Source: Eopsaltria australis
Lineage: Eukaryota > Chordata > Aves > Passeriformes > Petroicidae
Length of the DNA: 64,000 nt
Assembly (NCBI GenBank): GCA_034509425.1
Contig: JAVTVJ010000536.1
Span: 142,234-206,233, forward strand
Reading direction: 5' to 3'
Shown: in pieces, positions 44,805 to 57,453 of the stretch
Layout of the letters: the number at the start of each line of letters is the position of its first letter
Position numbering within the stretch: position 1 is the first letter of the stretch
The notes under the pieces: generated by a model
Database searches by the model: none
Seen by the model: only the letters and a program-made list of their open reading frames with translations
Told to the model about the DNA's origin: nothing
Program-made: the position numbers and the translations under genes

Positions 44805-47555
44805 ACAATTCTCTGAAAGTCAACAGAAAATGTGATATTTTGACAAGGAAACAGTGTTTCGAATAATACATTGAGTTCTAGGTGGTAGTTATAAAAATTT
44901 AGCTGATGAAAACAAATAAGTTATGGAGGTACATGTTGAATTATGTTTTAGATCTGGAAGAATAGGCTCTTCCCAAATTATCTTAACTGAAGACTAATAA
45001 ACATAAATTCAGTTTACTTAAAAAGTAGTTCAGAGGAAATAATTCTAAAACTTGTAGTATAACATGGTGAATTTGGACCCCAAGAAAATGCATGGAGATC
45101 AGCTGGGTCCAAGGAAAAAATCCACTGGACTGTAGGCCCTCTAGATCAGGTAAAACTGGAAGAAGGTGAGAAGGGGCATTTCAGAGATTACATGTAGAGC
45201 TACATAGGAAACAATCTGTAATATTAAAACTGAATTTTTTTTTTCAAACATGCATTGAGAAGTGGTGAATATTACAATAAAGCTAATTTAAATAACCTGC
45301 TGTCTTATGAGTAGGAAAATATTATTCTGTTCTAACATATATAATCAGCAGACTAATTTTTCTTTACTTAGGTCATGTATGATCTAAATACCAATGTTAT
45401 TTCTATTCATTTCTTCTTTAATCATGTTAAAATTTTAAAATTACAAAAATAAGTCTTCTTCATCTGTTGGAGTCTCTATTTTCATACAGGCCAATATTTA
45501 TAGTTAACGAGAAAAATAATAGAATTTATTAAATGAGTTGAAAATTATACCCTTGAACATCTGTGTACTTCTGAAATTTTATTTATTTTAACTGAAGGTA
45601 GATTTCTCTATGAATGTAGAGAGCAAAATGCTTGAGCTATGATCCTTCATACAGTTTTATGGAGAAGTTTAAACTGAATTTGCATCGTCTTTTGGTTCAG
45701 ATGGAAAGTAAACCAAACAGTGATCTCACTACCTAATCTTTTCATATAACAAATGTAAGAATTTTTGGGTAACTTAAAATAAGAATACATGTGAGACAAT
45801 TGGTCATAAAAGAGATCAGATTTATAAATTGCTTCTGAGATATGTTTAAAGTGGGGCTTTGAACTCATCCTAGAGGCTGATATCCTGGTTTAGCATAGAC
45901 TTATTGTTCAGTTTTTGTAAGTCATTTCTCCATTTTGACTTCTGTTAAATGTGTATAACTGTGGTTTCCAGTTTAGTTAATCTCTTCTAAGTCTTAATGT
46001 ATATATACAGAATGCCTGTACAGTTTTAGATGAGTAATGGAAGAGGATCGCATCCTTCTGTCTGCCTTGAAAATAGAACTCAAACTTACTCAATCATAGG
46101 CATAAATTATTTCTAGGTAAACATCTATAGATTTAACACTATAAACTAAGCTTAATCTCTTTGATCCAAGATTACCAGCATATTAAATATATTCTCCTTT
46201 TCAGATAGTGTGTAATGAAATATTTCTTCAAATATGCAAATCATTTCTCTCAAGTGATTCACTTATCTTTTAGGAAATACAAACAGTATATGAAACCATC
46301 ATGTTTGAGACTGGCACTTTTAACTTATAAAACTTATTTTATAACTCACAACTTACTATATAAATCACTTGGACATTTTAGATAAGTATCATATCCTTTT
46401 CCCTTTTATGAAAAGAAATACAGAGTTGCTTTTAGCAAGGGAAAGAATAATCTGAGTGCATATTAATAAAATATAGACAGAAACTGAAAAAAAAAATTAA
46501 GTGTTCATGGTTTTTTTCACTTTGATTTCATCACTATGGAAATGGCCTTGCAATTTAGACTGTGTGAAACTTTAAACAACCATGGCTGCTTCTGCTTACA
46601 TATTGATCTTAGTCTTATAATGCTATTGGTGTCACATATTTAATTCATGCATTTAATGCAGATGTTATGCAGCATAGTGTCTTGAATGAGTTCACTGGAT
46701 TAATTTTTCTACAAAGTCTTAGACTGGATTAATGCAATAACCTTTTATCTTTAAATTTGAATATAGCTATGACAGATCTGTATTTGCAAAATATTTGTGA
46801 GGAGCTCACTTTAAATAGTGGTTATGAAAGCAAATTTAAGAAATGTTCCTTTCAGCAGCTTCAACACAGATCATAGTACAAGAGATCAGGAAGATTAAAA
46901 GAGAAAAAGCCACAGTCTCTTCAGTGGATTCAAAGTAACATTTTATTTATCTTTACTCTTTATTTTAGCTTTACTCTGTTCCTGTGGAGGGACTTAAAAA
47001 TAATTAAAAAAAAAAAAAAAAAGAGGAAAACAAATTATTGAGTCCTTTTAATAATTTCTAATGCCCTTCCTGGAGAGTTCATATCTTCCCTGGAAACATT
47101 AATGTTTCCTAACATGTGGCAGTATAACTTGAAAATACACTTCACAGTATCTCTTGAAAGACATAAAAGATATTTAAGGTGAATTAATAATTTTGTTGGT
47201 TTTTTCCCTTTATTGGTTTGAATGTTCCCATACAGATATGTACCTTCTTTTTCACTAAGACTCCTTTTTACATACCATGGCTTGGTGAAGTACTAAAGAA
47301 TTAGTTGACTCATTCTTTCCTCCATTGGTGGAAACAAATTTCATACAAAACAAAGACCTTCCAATTATGAAAATAGTACAAAATTTGGGCATGACTAGAA
47401 TTAAGAGAATGTTGTAACAAAAGAGTATGAATATTCATTTAATTTGGGAAAGTAATGTCAGTGGGGTTTGCTTCCTTTGTTATTAACAATATAATACTTT
47501 CATAGGAGTGTTTCTAAGAAGTGAATTAAGAAATTTAAAAAGCAAAATCAGATTA
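44805..47555. other. Intergenic, nothing recognised
   Basis: Long AT-rich stretch with an A run at about 47004-47021. No gene is seen. Confidence 0.5.
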
Positions 47556-47560
47556 GTAGC

Positions 47561-48256
47561 TGTCCTAGTTTAGGGCAAATGTTAGGAGGAAAACTCCGAG
47601 GGGGTCTCCTCTAGACAAGCCAATTTCAGCCACCCCTCCCCCAAACCGGTTCAAGAAAAGATTTCCTTAGAGAAAAAGTGGAAAAAACTATTTATTTAAC
47701 AAGCAGAATATTCACAAGTATGGGAAAAAAATTGAATGATATAAAACAATGAAACCTCTCCTTTCTCCAAAGAGATGGTGGATCCAGAGAGTCCTTCTAT
47801 GGGTGTGGCTGTGTCAGCCTCAGTCCCTCCAGAGGCTGGGGCCAATGGCCAGGCCCGGCTGCAGAGTCGGGGGGCCCCCGGGGGATCGTCCTGATGTCTT
47901 GGACCACAGAGATGCTGACCAGTCCCAGAAGAAAAAAACAAGTAAAAGAAATAAAGTCTCTCTCTCCCTGCAAAAGCCGAGAGATCTCCGAGAGCACTCC
48001 ACTGCGAACTCCGAGAGCACACAGAGAGCTTATCTCTATTTTTCTGTCTCCGCTTCGAGCACAGTCTCCGAAGGAATTTCTGGGGGAGTAAGGTGTAACT
48101 CCTGTAGACAAACTGTGTGTTTTCTCTCCCCCTTCACTCTCTTCACTCTCTCTCTCTCTCTCTCTCTGGGCCTAACTTAAAGCTACAGAACTTAATACCC
48201 AGCATAAGCAGGACAGATGATTGGGGATACAAGCATCATACAGTCAACCCAGGACA
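47561..48256 (-). mobile_element. Solo LTR (696 bp)
   Basis: On the plus strand it starts TGTCCTAGTTTAGGGC and ends TCAACCCAGGACA. Flanking 5-mers are GTAGC (47556-47560) and TTAGC (48257-48261), four of five matching. The minus-strand AATAAA lies at 47691-47696. A CT dinucleotide run lies inside at 48146-48167. The open frames on both strands across 47749-48180 are a by-product of GC-rich sequence. Confidence 0.82.
48146..48167 (+). repeat. (CT)11 microsatellite
   Basis: Uninterrupted CT dinucleotides inside the solo LTR. Confidence 0.9.
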
Positions 48257-48523
48257 TTAGCTCATCATCAATAACTACCACTCACAGACTTATAATGCAA
48301 ACCTCATTTTAAGATGTACACTCATCTTGTTCTGGGAGCAGAATAAACTCATTCAGTGAACCATTCACAGAAGAGAAACTACCAGAAAAATAAGTATAGG
48401 AAGAGTGAATTCACTGGAATAATGCATTAAAACTTCAGTAAAACTTTAGTGAAATAACAGACTTAAGAACCATTAAATCGAAGACTCACAGGGTGGTTAA
48501 GGGTGCTGACTTGCGGTCAGCTT

Positions 48524-48700
48524 GTTGTCCACTCAAATCCCTGGTCCTTTCCTGCAGAGCTACTTTCCAGCCAGGCTTCCTCAGCCTGCACCTGTTAGTG
48601 GGGTCATTACTCTTGGGATGCAGGACTTCATAATTCCTTTTGTTGAACTACATGATTTTCCTACCAGTCCATTTCTCCAGTTTATTGGAGTCTTGAATTG
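48524..48700 (-). mobile_element. CR1 LINE internal fragment
   Basis: Read on the minus strand, GGAGAAATGGACTGGTAGG, CATGTAGTTCAACAAAAGG, AAGTCCTGCATCCCAAG and GTAGCTCTGCAGGAAAGGAC follow the CR1 RT C-terminal coding region. It is short and diverged, so it is an old fragment. Confidence 0.75.
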
Positions 48701-51679
48701 TAGGACTGGACTATCAGCAATTTCTAAAGAAGCAGTTCAGTTTGCTGAGTTTGTCTTATATTTTCTTATGGTATATGAAGGGTAAGAAAGCAAATGTTAA
48801 GCCAATGAAAGCTTCTCTTATTTGGAATCACTGTCTATTTCCTTTGAGCATTTTCCAATTGCTATAAAAGGAAATTTTGCAAAAGGCAAAAAAAAGTCGA
48901 TAGATAAAAGGATAGATATTATTACTAAGAGATGCTTAATATCCCTGTCAAATTGCATGCATAATTTGATGTTTCATATTCACATGATTGTGCCTCTGTG
49001 TTAAATCTGTAAGTATCACTGATGCTAACACCTTGCCTTCTGCAAGCCTGTCTCACAGTATGAATATGATCCAGTATGAGTGTGGAGTTCAATATGTTTT
49101 AGAAGAAGGCAGACTTTGCATCATCTGACTAACTCAGGTAGCTGGATATTTTAGATGCTCACATGGAAGTGCTATGCTTTCTGAAACATTTTAGTTTTCC
49201 TTCAGAATTGTTTATTTGCATGAGTTGTTGTTAGCTTTCTGAAATAGACATTAAGTTTCAGATAAAATAATGGGAATTTATGCTAAGATAACAAGGAGCA
49301 CCTTCTGTCTCCCATGTCTGCCTGCATGCCATGGCTAATGCCCAAATTACATTTTCCCACGAGTGTTCTGATTTCCATGAGAATAAAATCCATACATGGA
49401 GCAATAGAAATTTCTAAAGATCACTCCTCCAAATATAGAAGTGATGGTGAATACAAGGAGTGTTCATAACTTCCCTCACAGATTCAAATCTTTGTTTTCT
49501 TTCTGGCTGCTAGTATTTATTACTTTATTTTTTGTTATGATGAGAACTTGGTTATGAGGGCTCAGTAAATTTAATTGTAAACCCTGGCTCACATTTCTCA
49601 TTTTCTTCCACCTGAGGATATAGTCTAGTACAAGATAAGAAATAGACAGCATATCTAGAAATCTTTCAGATAACGACTGACATCCACATTTTAGGCATCA
49701 GATAATGGATGTTTCTAACTGATGCTTGTAAACAAGTTCTTGAGGCTGCTCTGTAGTTACTGGGGACCTCTACTATACTCTCTCTAAATCTTAATCTAAA
49801 CTTACCAACGATATTCACAATGATGAAATTGTCTCAAACTCTAATGCATACTTGCCAAATGCTTTGTTTCTATATATGTGACCGATATTGTCAGGGATTG
49901 CCATAAAATGATACCCTCAGGTGAAAGTGACAATGATAGAAGTTAGCAGAGACTGAGGAGACTGCTCCAGGTATATGATTTAAAAACTTGAATATAATTC
50001 TGAAAAATTTATGTGGTAGCAGATAACCTGCCTGGAGTCTTCCATGGTGTGAGGTAAAAGAACTGAAATCCAATGCTGGACATGCAAAAATGGTTCAAAA
50101 GCATGTTCAATCTCTGACAGAAGCGTTCTGTTAATATAGAAAGCATAAGAAATATTTGCAAAAGCAACAAGAGCCTTTGTTATTTTACACCCTACAGATT
50201 TAGTCTTCATAATTAGGTGAACTTCACATTGCAGATGACACCTTTTTCTAAGGCATTACACTTGAAAAAAGCCATTTGTGTGTGACAAATATTAGGACCA
50301 AAACCAAAAAAGGTAAACCAGTACTGCAACCTTTTTTCCCCAACTGAATATAGAAGAGGGAGGAAAAGAATGAAACATGTTGAAATGATGAACTGCTCTA
50401 GGAAGTGATCTTGGAACAATGCATGCAGAAATTGTAGGCCTATATGAAATAGTTTGTATGAAATATTTTTTTTTAAATACAGCTTCCAGGAAGAAAGTAC
50501 ATACTACAGTTTTAGTGTAATATTTTTTAAATTCAGGTAATAGAAAACATAAATTTGAAGTATGGAACTGTAAGCAAAGAAACAATATTTAGCAGATATG
50601 ACACACTGACTTGAGTTTTAACAGATTATAGACATTTTACTGGTAGGAAATTAAAAATATTGCAAAATGTTGTGACTTTAAACATATTAAATCCAGAGTA
50701 TTTGTGATGTAATATTTTGAAGAAACCCATAATGATATTACGAGACTGATATTTGAAAGGTTGAAAAGTCAAATTCAAGTTCCTCTTTGATTCTGGAAAA
50801 TTATGGTGTATCATATTTGACAGGAGTTCTACTTAGTAAAAGAGTCTATCAGTCTCATAATTAGATGCTCTAATTAAAGAACTTCAGTTTAAAAAAAAAA
50901 TGTAAAAGATCATAAAACTGAATGTATTTACATCCACAAGCAAATTGTGTTGAAAACCATAAGGCAGCAATATTCGATAGACAGGATGTCATGGTTTAAC
51001 CCCAGCTAGTGATTAAGGACCTCACAGAAAACTGGGTTGTTTGTTTGCTAGTTTCTCAGCAAAAGCATCTGACTTCTGCTTTAGTGTCTTCCATTCAAGT
51101 CTCATGGCTACACTGGAGACAAGCAGCAGTCAGAGAAGTCAGGGCAGTGCCTGACTGCAGGCAAAGGAGCATTTAAGCTTTGATGGGTAAAAGCTATGCC
51201 AGGGAAACTTTGCCAGTCACCTCTCTTTTGATGTGCTCATGCAGAGTTACCACTGAGGGTATTTCTCAAGCATGGAATTCTGGTTCCAGTGAAGTGGAAA
51301 TAGGTTCATGTGCACTGTGGACAGCTATTAATCTGCTGAGGCTTGACAAAAAATATAGAGTAGCAAGGGGCAACATACATTCCACTGGTACATTTTCCTA
51401 ATCTATGTTTTTGTCACCCAGGAATCCCACGATAAACAACGTTTCTTGCACAAGGGAACTGGCATGGGAATGCATTAATTTTTCCTTTTTTTTTTTTTTG
51501 ATTGCATCCTAACAAGTCCAATAAAACTTCAAGAGGTCAGGGATAGGTTTTACAAAAAATTAAGGGTCTGCTTTTTTGTGATGCCTAAACATATAATGTG
51601 AAAGGAAGTTATTTCCTCTGAAACCATATGACTACAGTATAGTAATGTCTTACAACACAATATTCAGGAAAAGGCATTT
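48701..51679. other. Intergenic, nothing firm
   Basis: AT-rich. At 50987 the stretch TGTCATGGTTTAACCCCAGC resembles the terminus of a common bird LTR, and CAGGA occurs at 50982-50986 and 51419-51423, but the right end does not finish in CA. I do not call an element. Confidence 0.4.
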
Positions 51680-51684
51680 CTATG

Positions 51685-52382
51685 TGTCACAAATGGATGT
51701 GGGAGTTAAAATCAGTCCTTGCCTCCTGCCCAGGCCTTGGCAGTAGGCAGTAACCTTATTGAGGTAACCAGCACCCCAAAACCCACTCTTGTGTATAAGT
51801 TCTTTTAATGTGACTGATTCTGTCTATTATAGAATGAATAATTTATTAATAGATGGGGAAACTAACAAACATAAGACTTAAAAGCAAACCAATACTACAC
51901 AAGAATAAAACAAAAAGAAAGACTTCTAGTAGATAACATCCAGTGCATGATAAGGTACCTTTTTCAGTTACAGCTAGCGAAGAAATAGCATAAGCTTAAG
52001 ATTCAATGTATCTTACCATCTAATTTGTTGGTGCAGCACATCGAGATCCTTTCCCTCAATCCCTGGAGAAGTAACCACGAAGCCTGTGTCCAGGCTTTGG
52101 GGAGAAGCTTCAAACACTTTTAGGGTGTGAGAGACTTCTGCCCCAGTGTCAGCTCGTGTATCTTTTATAGTGTAAAACCATGACTCTCTAGTCAGTAATA
52201 TTTCTTTTATCTCTCCTTCCATCAGCTCTGCAGACTAAGATGTTAATTCTTAGCTGAGGCTTGAGCCCTCTGGCACCAGAGATTACCCCTGCTGGGCCTT
52301 CCTGCCCTTGGGTTATCTCTTTATGCACCCGTTATCTGTAGTACACAGGAGGAGGATGTAGTGGGGTAGACGTTCTGCCACA
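51685..52382 (-). mobile_element. Solo LTR (698 bp) with CTATG target duplication
   Basis: On the plus strand TGTCACAAATGG...GACGTTCTGCCACA, between CTATG copies at 51680-51684 and 52383-52387. It is the same family as the LTRs of the provirus at 22495-33033. TATAAAAG on the minus strand lies at 52162-52169. It defines the complete LTR and shows what is missing from the proviral 3' LTR. Confidence 0.94.
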
Positions 52383-52387
52383 CTATG

Positions 52388-55300
52388 CTGTCTGTTCCTC
52401 ATATTCTCTTCTACAAATTCATCCTCATTTTTCCCTTTCTATAGCAAATCTAGACATCTGGAACTTTAAAGCCCATTTACTTAGGTAAACAAAAGATTGA
52501 AGTGCCTTTTTTCAGGATTAAGCAATTATTTATTTGAACCCAGCCAGTACTGTCACAAGACTATTCTTTGCAGATTACATTATTCTGCACAGTACCCTTA
52601 ATATTTTTGTATGGCAAAGATGATATCAGTGAATAGAGTAAGAGTCATTGTTCTCTACCTTAATGTTAAAGTTTATTTTTTCTCCTTTCCCCCACAAGTT
52701 GAAACCAATATCTCTGTTTCAAGAAGAATTGCTGTCAGAGATCTACTTCATAGGTGCCAAGAGTGGCACATAGGTACAATTTGAACAGCAAACAGTGTTG
52801 AGTACTGGAAGTTAAAACTTTCAAGTAAGCAAAATAATGGTGACAAAATTAGAGTGACAAAACCAGAGTGAATAATAATCTTGCTTTTCAGAGCTATAAT
52901 ATAGCCCACAAACAAAGAAACAAATCTATTTTAAATTTTTTCATTATGTAATGTATATATTTTTGCATATAATATTAACTGAGTGATTCATTAATTTCCT
53001 ACATAAATCAGTTACAAGTGACCACCAATGTCTACCTCTGCCTAGTGCACAAATCCTTTCACAGGATTCAAAACTAGAGTGAAAAGAAAAACAATTAGTC
53101 CAGCATGGTGGAATGGATAAACACTGGGATGCAGAAAGGCTGTCCCAAGTTACAAAACTACAACAGAAAGGGCTTAGTCAACACAGTCAAGAGGTTTAAA
53201 AAGATGTTTCACTCTGTTGGTGTTATTTAGAAAGCAAGCAGTTAGCATATATTTTATGTATTTTGTTAAGCAATTACATCAATCCATAAAGGACCAAACT
53301 AATCTTCTGGGTTCTATGTGGGAATAAAAACGAATTCACAGTACTAGAGCAGATACTAAATAGACCTTTATCAAAATATTTTCTCTTCTATTTATGTTTA
53401 GCCTTCAGATAGATGTGTGATAAACTGCACCCCCACTTTTATAACAGATAAAAAATTATCTTGTCAGACTTCTCAGATGGAGAGAAAATTGTCAAGTGTA
53501 CATACACTTGGTGAAAATTATGAGAGAGTTGAGGGTGGTAAAGTGAGAAAGAAGTTAAGTTTGTGAGGTTGGCAAGTGGCAGAAGAAAACCATTGGCTTC
53601 ACAAATGGAAAAAAAGGTAAGAAAAATATATTCTCCACTCTGGTTCTTCATAGTGAATTTATTTTCTCTTTCAGTTTAAGATTGTCTCAAAAGAAGCCTA
53701 TTCCATTAATTCAGGTTGGGATTTTACAGAGTCTGTGTTGGCTTATCTGTGCTTTCATTAGGAGTAGTAAAAAGTTTACTCTTCAACTCAATAAGTCTTA
53801 AAACATTCATAACTGCTCTTGAAGCTCTCCTGGTAGGTTACCTTAAGGATTTCCTACACTTGAAACCAAATCTGAAGATTTTAGACTAGAATACTTAACT
53901 TCTTGTTATAGCCCCCCACTAGGTCCACTTGTCAATATGCTAGTAGTATCACCTCAAGACATAACAATACTGGAAAAAAGAAAGGCATTATGCAGCAATA
54001 CCATGATTTTTGAAATGTAATCTACATGTTAGAAGAGGTACACAGGATTTTGTGGTGGTGATCTGATTGTTGGAAGGGTAGGTTTGGGTTTTTTGTTGTT
54101 TTGGTTTGGGGTTTTGATGTTTTGGGGATTTTTTTGGGGGTTCTTTTTGCCTGTTAGATTTTGTTCTCTTTTATTTTATCAAAGAAAACAAAGATTCATT
54201 CAGTTCATTGTTTATAACAACTTGGGATTCTATTTGTGCTTTTCACTGTATAAATTTCACTGGATATAAATGAAGTTGGTCATGTGATATAATGTTCAGT
54301 CATCATTTCAGTGGAAGATTTAGTCATCCAACACACCCAGAGCAAAAAGGGAATAAGAAGGGTAGACATTCAGGAAAATAAATTGTTTTGTGAATGCAGT
54401 TTCAATCTCCTCTGACCAACAGAAGAACGTCTGACCTACATAACATAGTCTCACACCCCAGGAAGAAATCTTAGTTTCTAATATGTTAAAGACAGTCAGC
54501 AGGCAAGGAAGGGGAAAACTTGGGAAGGTGTTCACTTTGTGCTCTGTATGCCTAAAAGACTTTTATTTCTTTATTAATACTGTTCTGATAGGAAATGCAT
54601 ATCTGTTCCAGGAAAAACATGAGGTATTCCAGTTAGGTGTCCTTGCCACTGATGTCTCTGCTGTCAATATGGTTCTTGCATTTCGGGTTACAAAGTGGCT
54701 TTCAGCGAAGATGTCTCATGACCTTCTGGCTACACTACCCTTGGATGATTCCACTGTGAAACTAGAGAGCAGAAGGCAGGCAACATCCCTGAAACAGCAG
54801 TATTTCCTTTCATAAGATTGTTCCTCGAAGTCTAGGCAGACTGAACTCCAAGAGAATGAAGACATTCATATTTCTCCTTGTTCCCTGTACTCATAAACAT
54901 ATGGAATTTGTGCCTTGAGAAGTACTTAACCTGTTGTTAGGTTAACAACCTAACAACCTAGGTTGTTAACCAAGTCCTAAGCACTTGAAATTTTGGTGAC
55001 AGGCATCTAAGCCAGACAGATCTCTTTCTACCCAAAGAACTCACCACATTAATTTCCCAAACACAGAATTCCTCTGCAAACTTTGAAAGAGATGACACAA
55101 CTGGAGAAAGCATCTTCATCTTCATGGTTTTAAACAACTGTTCCTTAATAGCTACCTTTGATTTATTATACAGTCCATTTCTAAAATATTTATACTGTCT
55201 ATTTTGCCATTAACATGGAAGCTGTAATGAAAGTGATCCTAGCAATTAACAGTTTAAATATCTTTAAATCCAAAGCAACTGTTTCAAAATGAAGAAATAA

Positions 55301-55489
55301 TTGCCAACTAGGTGCTTGCTTAATAGTTGTGTTAAATACTATGTAGACCAGACTCCAGAAAATGTTTCAAGCCAAAGCTAAAGCTGAAGAATTAACCCTC
55401 TGAAACAGTTTTTTATAAGGTGGAAAAAATTACATAAGCTATGTAATTCTACGAATAAGTTTCCTCCTGTGTATTCTTTCCCCAGGCTG
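52388..55489. other. Intergenic, nothing recognised except palindromes
   Basis: AT-rich. A 110-residue frame at 54483-54815 has no motif I recognise, and I do not call it a gene. The overlapping palindromes at 54933-54968 are listed separately. Confidence 0.5.
54933..54968. repeat. Overlapping perfect palindromes
   Basis: GTTGTTAGGTT (54933-54943) is followed after AAC by its exact reverse complement (54947-54957). The right arm is also the left half of an 18-bp perfect palindrome, TAACAACCTAGGTTGTTA (54951-54968). Confidence 0.9.
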
Positions 55490-55495
55490 CACAAC

Positions 55496-56185
55496 TAATA
55501 AAATAAAAAAAACATATCGTCCGAAGCCGTTCGGGTCCTCGCTGCTGCCTCGGGTTCAGGCAGGCGGAGGACGGCTTCCTTCTCCGGTCCAGGAAGCCTA
55601 GAGACTCTCTGCCGGTGGTTGTCCTATCCTCTCCCGGTTGACCACGAATAACCAGACCTTTCGGTGGTTAGACGTGAGGGAGTAAATCCCGCCGGGGCGA
55701 TAGGACGTCGAGGGCCGTCTGGGTTATCCCTAGGAATCACGGAGGGACCGCGAGGTACAAAGGGAACGACTCCACTGCCGGTAACAGAGCTATTTATTCT
55801 CTGACTCCTGGGGCAGAAGAAGCCTCGAGCCAGCTCAGACATGCCCTTTTAACCGCAAAGATTAACCAATAACAGAACAGCAAGTGGGCGAAGTTGGGGC
55901 GGGGAAGGGGAGTCACATCCAACAGGATCGGGGTACAGGCGGGAGCAGGGGGTAACAACAAATCACGTATAACAGAACGATGAATTTTCCAGAACTTGGG
56001 GAGGATATAAACTTGGAGTGACAATATCATAAACGAATAATATTTAACTAGGTGGAGTTTGGGGGAGAGATTTCTCGAAGGTTTAGACCATTGTAGTCTC
56101 TGAGACAGGGGTGTTGCCTGGGCTCACCCACCAGGAGCGGCCAGGGGGCTTTAGTAGTTTTAATTCTGTGTCCACTACCCCTACA
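55496..56185 (-). repeat. 3' LTR of the ERVK-type provirus
   Basis: 690 bp. On the minus strand it starts TGTAGGGGTAGTGG after the purine tract and ends in TTTTATTTTATTA, which lacks the usual terminal CA. AATAAA lies near 55790-55796, with TTAAAAGGG (TATA-like) about 50 bp upstream near 55843-55851. The 3' end of env reads into it by about 100 bp. Confidence 0.92.
55843..55851 (-). promoter_or_regulatory. Candidate TATA-like element of ERVK LTR
   Basis: Minus-strand TTAAAAGGG, about 50 bp upstream of AATAAA, the spacing expected when the signal lies within R. It is present in both LTRs as far as the window shows. Confidence 0.45.
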
Positions 56186-57453
56186 TCTCCCCCTTTTCTT
56201 TTATTTAGGGAGGTGTTTTTACCTAAATTTAGAAGAACATTTTTTAAACATGCAAACAGTAACAAGACTATAACAATGATGACAAGAACCCACAACAATG
56301 ATTTGACCAAACCTATTACCCACGACGAAAGTCCCATGCCATCAAACATGTGCTGCAACCAGTCTTTGCTCTCAACCTTGAGTTGCCTTAGTCGTCCGTC
56401 TAACTCTTGAATGGTAGCATGTATACTTTTTGAATTTGATGATAGATTGAAACAACACATCCCCTCGAAATCCTCGCACCCGTGCCCGTGTGCGAGGAGT
56501 AAAAAGTCGATTGCCGCCCTGTTTTGCAGGGTGGCTTGCCTAGTAGTGTCTTCGTCTTCTAGTAACTGGGTCAGCGCACGGGACGTTAAGTTAGTTTGTT
56601 TCCCAAGCCAACATTCTAGATGGGTTAATTCCCCCAACGCCTTTGCTGCTGCCACCCAGGGCACGAATATGGAGGCAGCCACCCTCTTAGAAAAACTCCA
56701 ATGGGTAACTTCCGAATTACAATTTTCATCCCAATTCACCAATTCTCTTTTTGGATGCGTCTGATTATAAAATTTTCTCCATTCCAAAATCTGTGTTTTG
56801 TTGGGGGTCATGAGGGTGAGTTGGCCCAACGTGCATGGCCCACCTAGAAGACGGGACGGTATCCCAGCCCAAACTCTGTCTCCACAGATTAGGAACATAC
56901 CGCTAGGGAGAACCTTGGGAACAGCGCTGGACTTAGACCGTGTATTTGCGGTGTAATTGCACCAAGTCTTGTAGCTATAGATTGACCTTTTTATGGGAGA
57001 CACCTCTTTGTGGGGGATTTTCCGAATTGTATAATGGTTTATATCTTCCATTGTATAGGGGTAATCAAATTTGATACAGAATGTCGCCTTAGCGGACCCC
57101 AATAATGCCAATTCTTGGGGTTCCTCTGGTGCTTGCGGGAGGGTCTTCATCCAGGCGTCACAGGTCTCAACTGGATTGGGCCACTTGCCTGCGAAGGAAT
57201 GGTCATCCTCTCGCAGGGGGATACCTACTAGGCATGTCGACATAGGGTCATGTGCTGAATGCATGCTTAAACACATGCTATCTTGTTTGAGAGCTTTTGC
57301 GAGTGTCACCCAGATGTTCTCTTTGGGTTGTTGCACAATCCACGTATTCAAGGATGGCAGGGTGATCACCAACATCGTAAGGACAATGAGTGCGCGACTG
57401 GGCAGGATGTTGTTCTGGGTTCTCTTCATTCTTAAGATTTCTCTACAAATCAC
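56083..57453 (-). CDS. env: Envelope glycoprotein, alpharetrovirus-like, intact frame
   Basis: 456 residues, uninterrupted. A hydrophobic signal sequence lies at about 18-36. The surface part is short (to about residue 257) with several N-glycosylation sites. The presumed surface/transmembrane boundary is FSKR (254-257), with only a dibasic end and no RXXR. An internal hydrophobic fusion segment (about 258-272) sits between Cys 245 and Cys 281, the arrangement of alpharetroviral envelopes. NRAAIDFLLLAHGHG precedes CX6CC (Cys 326, 333, 334). A membrane anchor lies at about 377-402. The last ~34 residues are encoded within the LTR. It would act in cell entry at the membrane. The C-terminal half looks strongly related to avian leukosis-type envelopes, while the surface part is shorter than usual. 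Confidence 0.88.
   Translation of the reverse strand: MICREILRMKRTQNNILPSRALIVLTMLVITLPSLNTWIVQQPKENIWVTLAKALKQDSMCLSMHSAHDPMSTCLVGIPLREDDHSFAGKWPNPVETCDAWMKTLPQAPEEPQELALLGSAKATFCIKFDYPYTMEDINHYTIRKIPHKEVSPIKRSIYSYKTWCNYTANTRSKSSAVPKVLPSGMFLICGDRVWAGIPSRLLGGPCTLGQLTLMTPNKTQILEWRKFYNQTHPKRELVNWDENCNSEVTHWSFSKRVAASIFVPWVAAAKALGELTHLECWLGKQTNLTSRALTQLLEDEDTTRQATLQNRAAIDFLLLAHGHGCEDFEGMCCFNLSSNSKSIHATIQELDGRLRQLKVESKDWLQHMFDGMGLSSWVIGLVKSLLWVLVIIVIVLLLFACLKNVLLNLGKNTSLNKRKGGDVGVVDTELKLLKPPGRSWWVSPGNTPVSETTMV

Noticed and set aside
47749..48180. 143-residue frame rich in Ser/Leu
   Set aside because: Within a solo LTR and including a CT microsatellite translated as Ser-Leu repeats.
48522..48785. 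87-residue plus-strand frame considered as a small gene
   Set aside because: The DNA is the reverse complement of CR1 RT sequence; the frame is on the wrong strand.
50987..51418. Possible 432-bp LTR with CAGGA flanks
   Set aside because: Only the left end resembles an LTR. The right end lacks CA, and a 5-bp match at some distance is expected by chance.
54483..54815. 110-residue frame considered as a processed host gene
   Set aside because: No recognisable domain, AT-rich surroundings, and no poly(A) tail or duplication. Chance is the simpler explanation.
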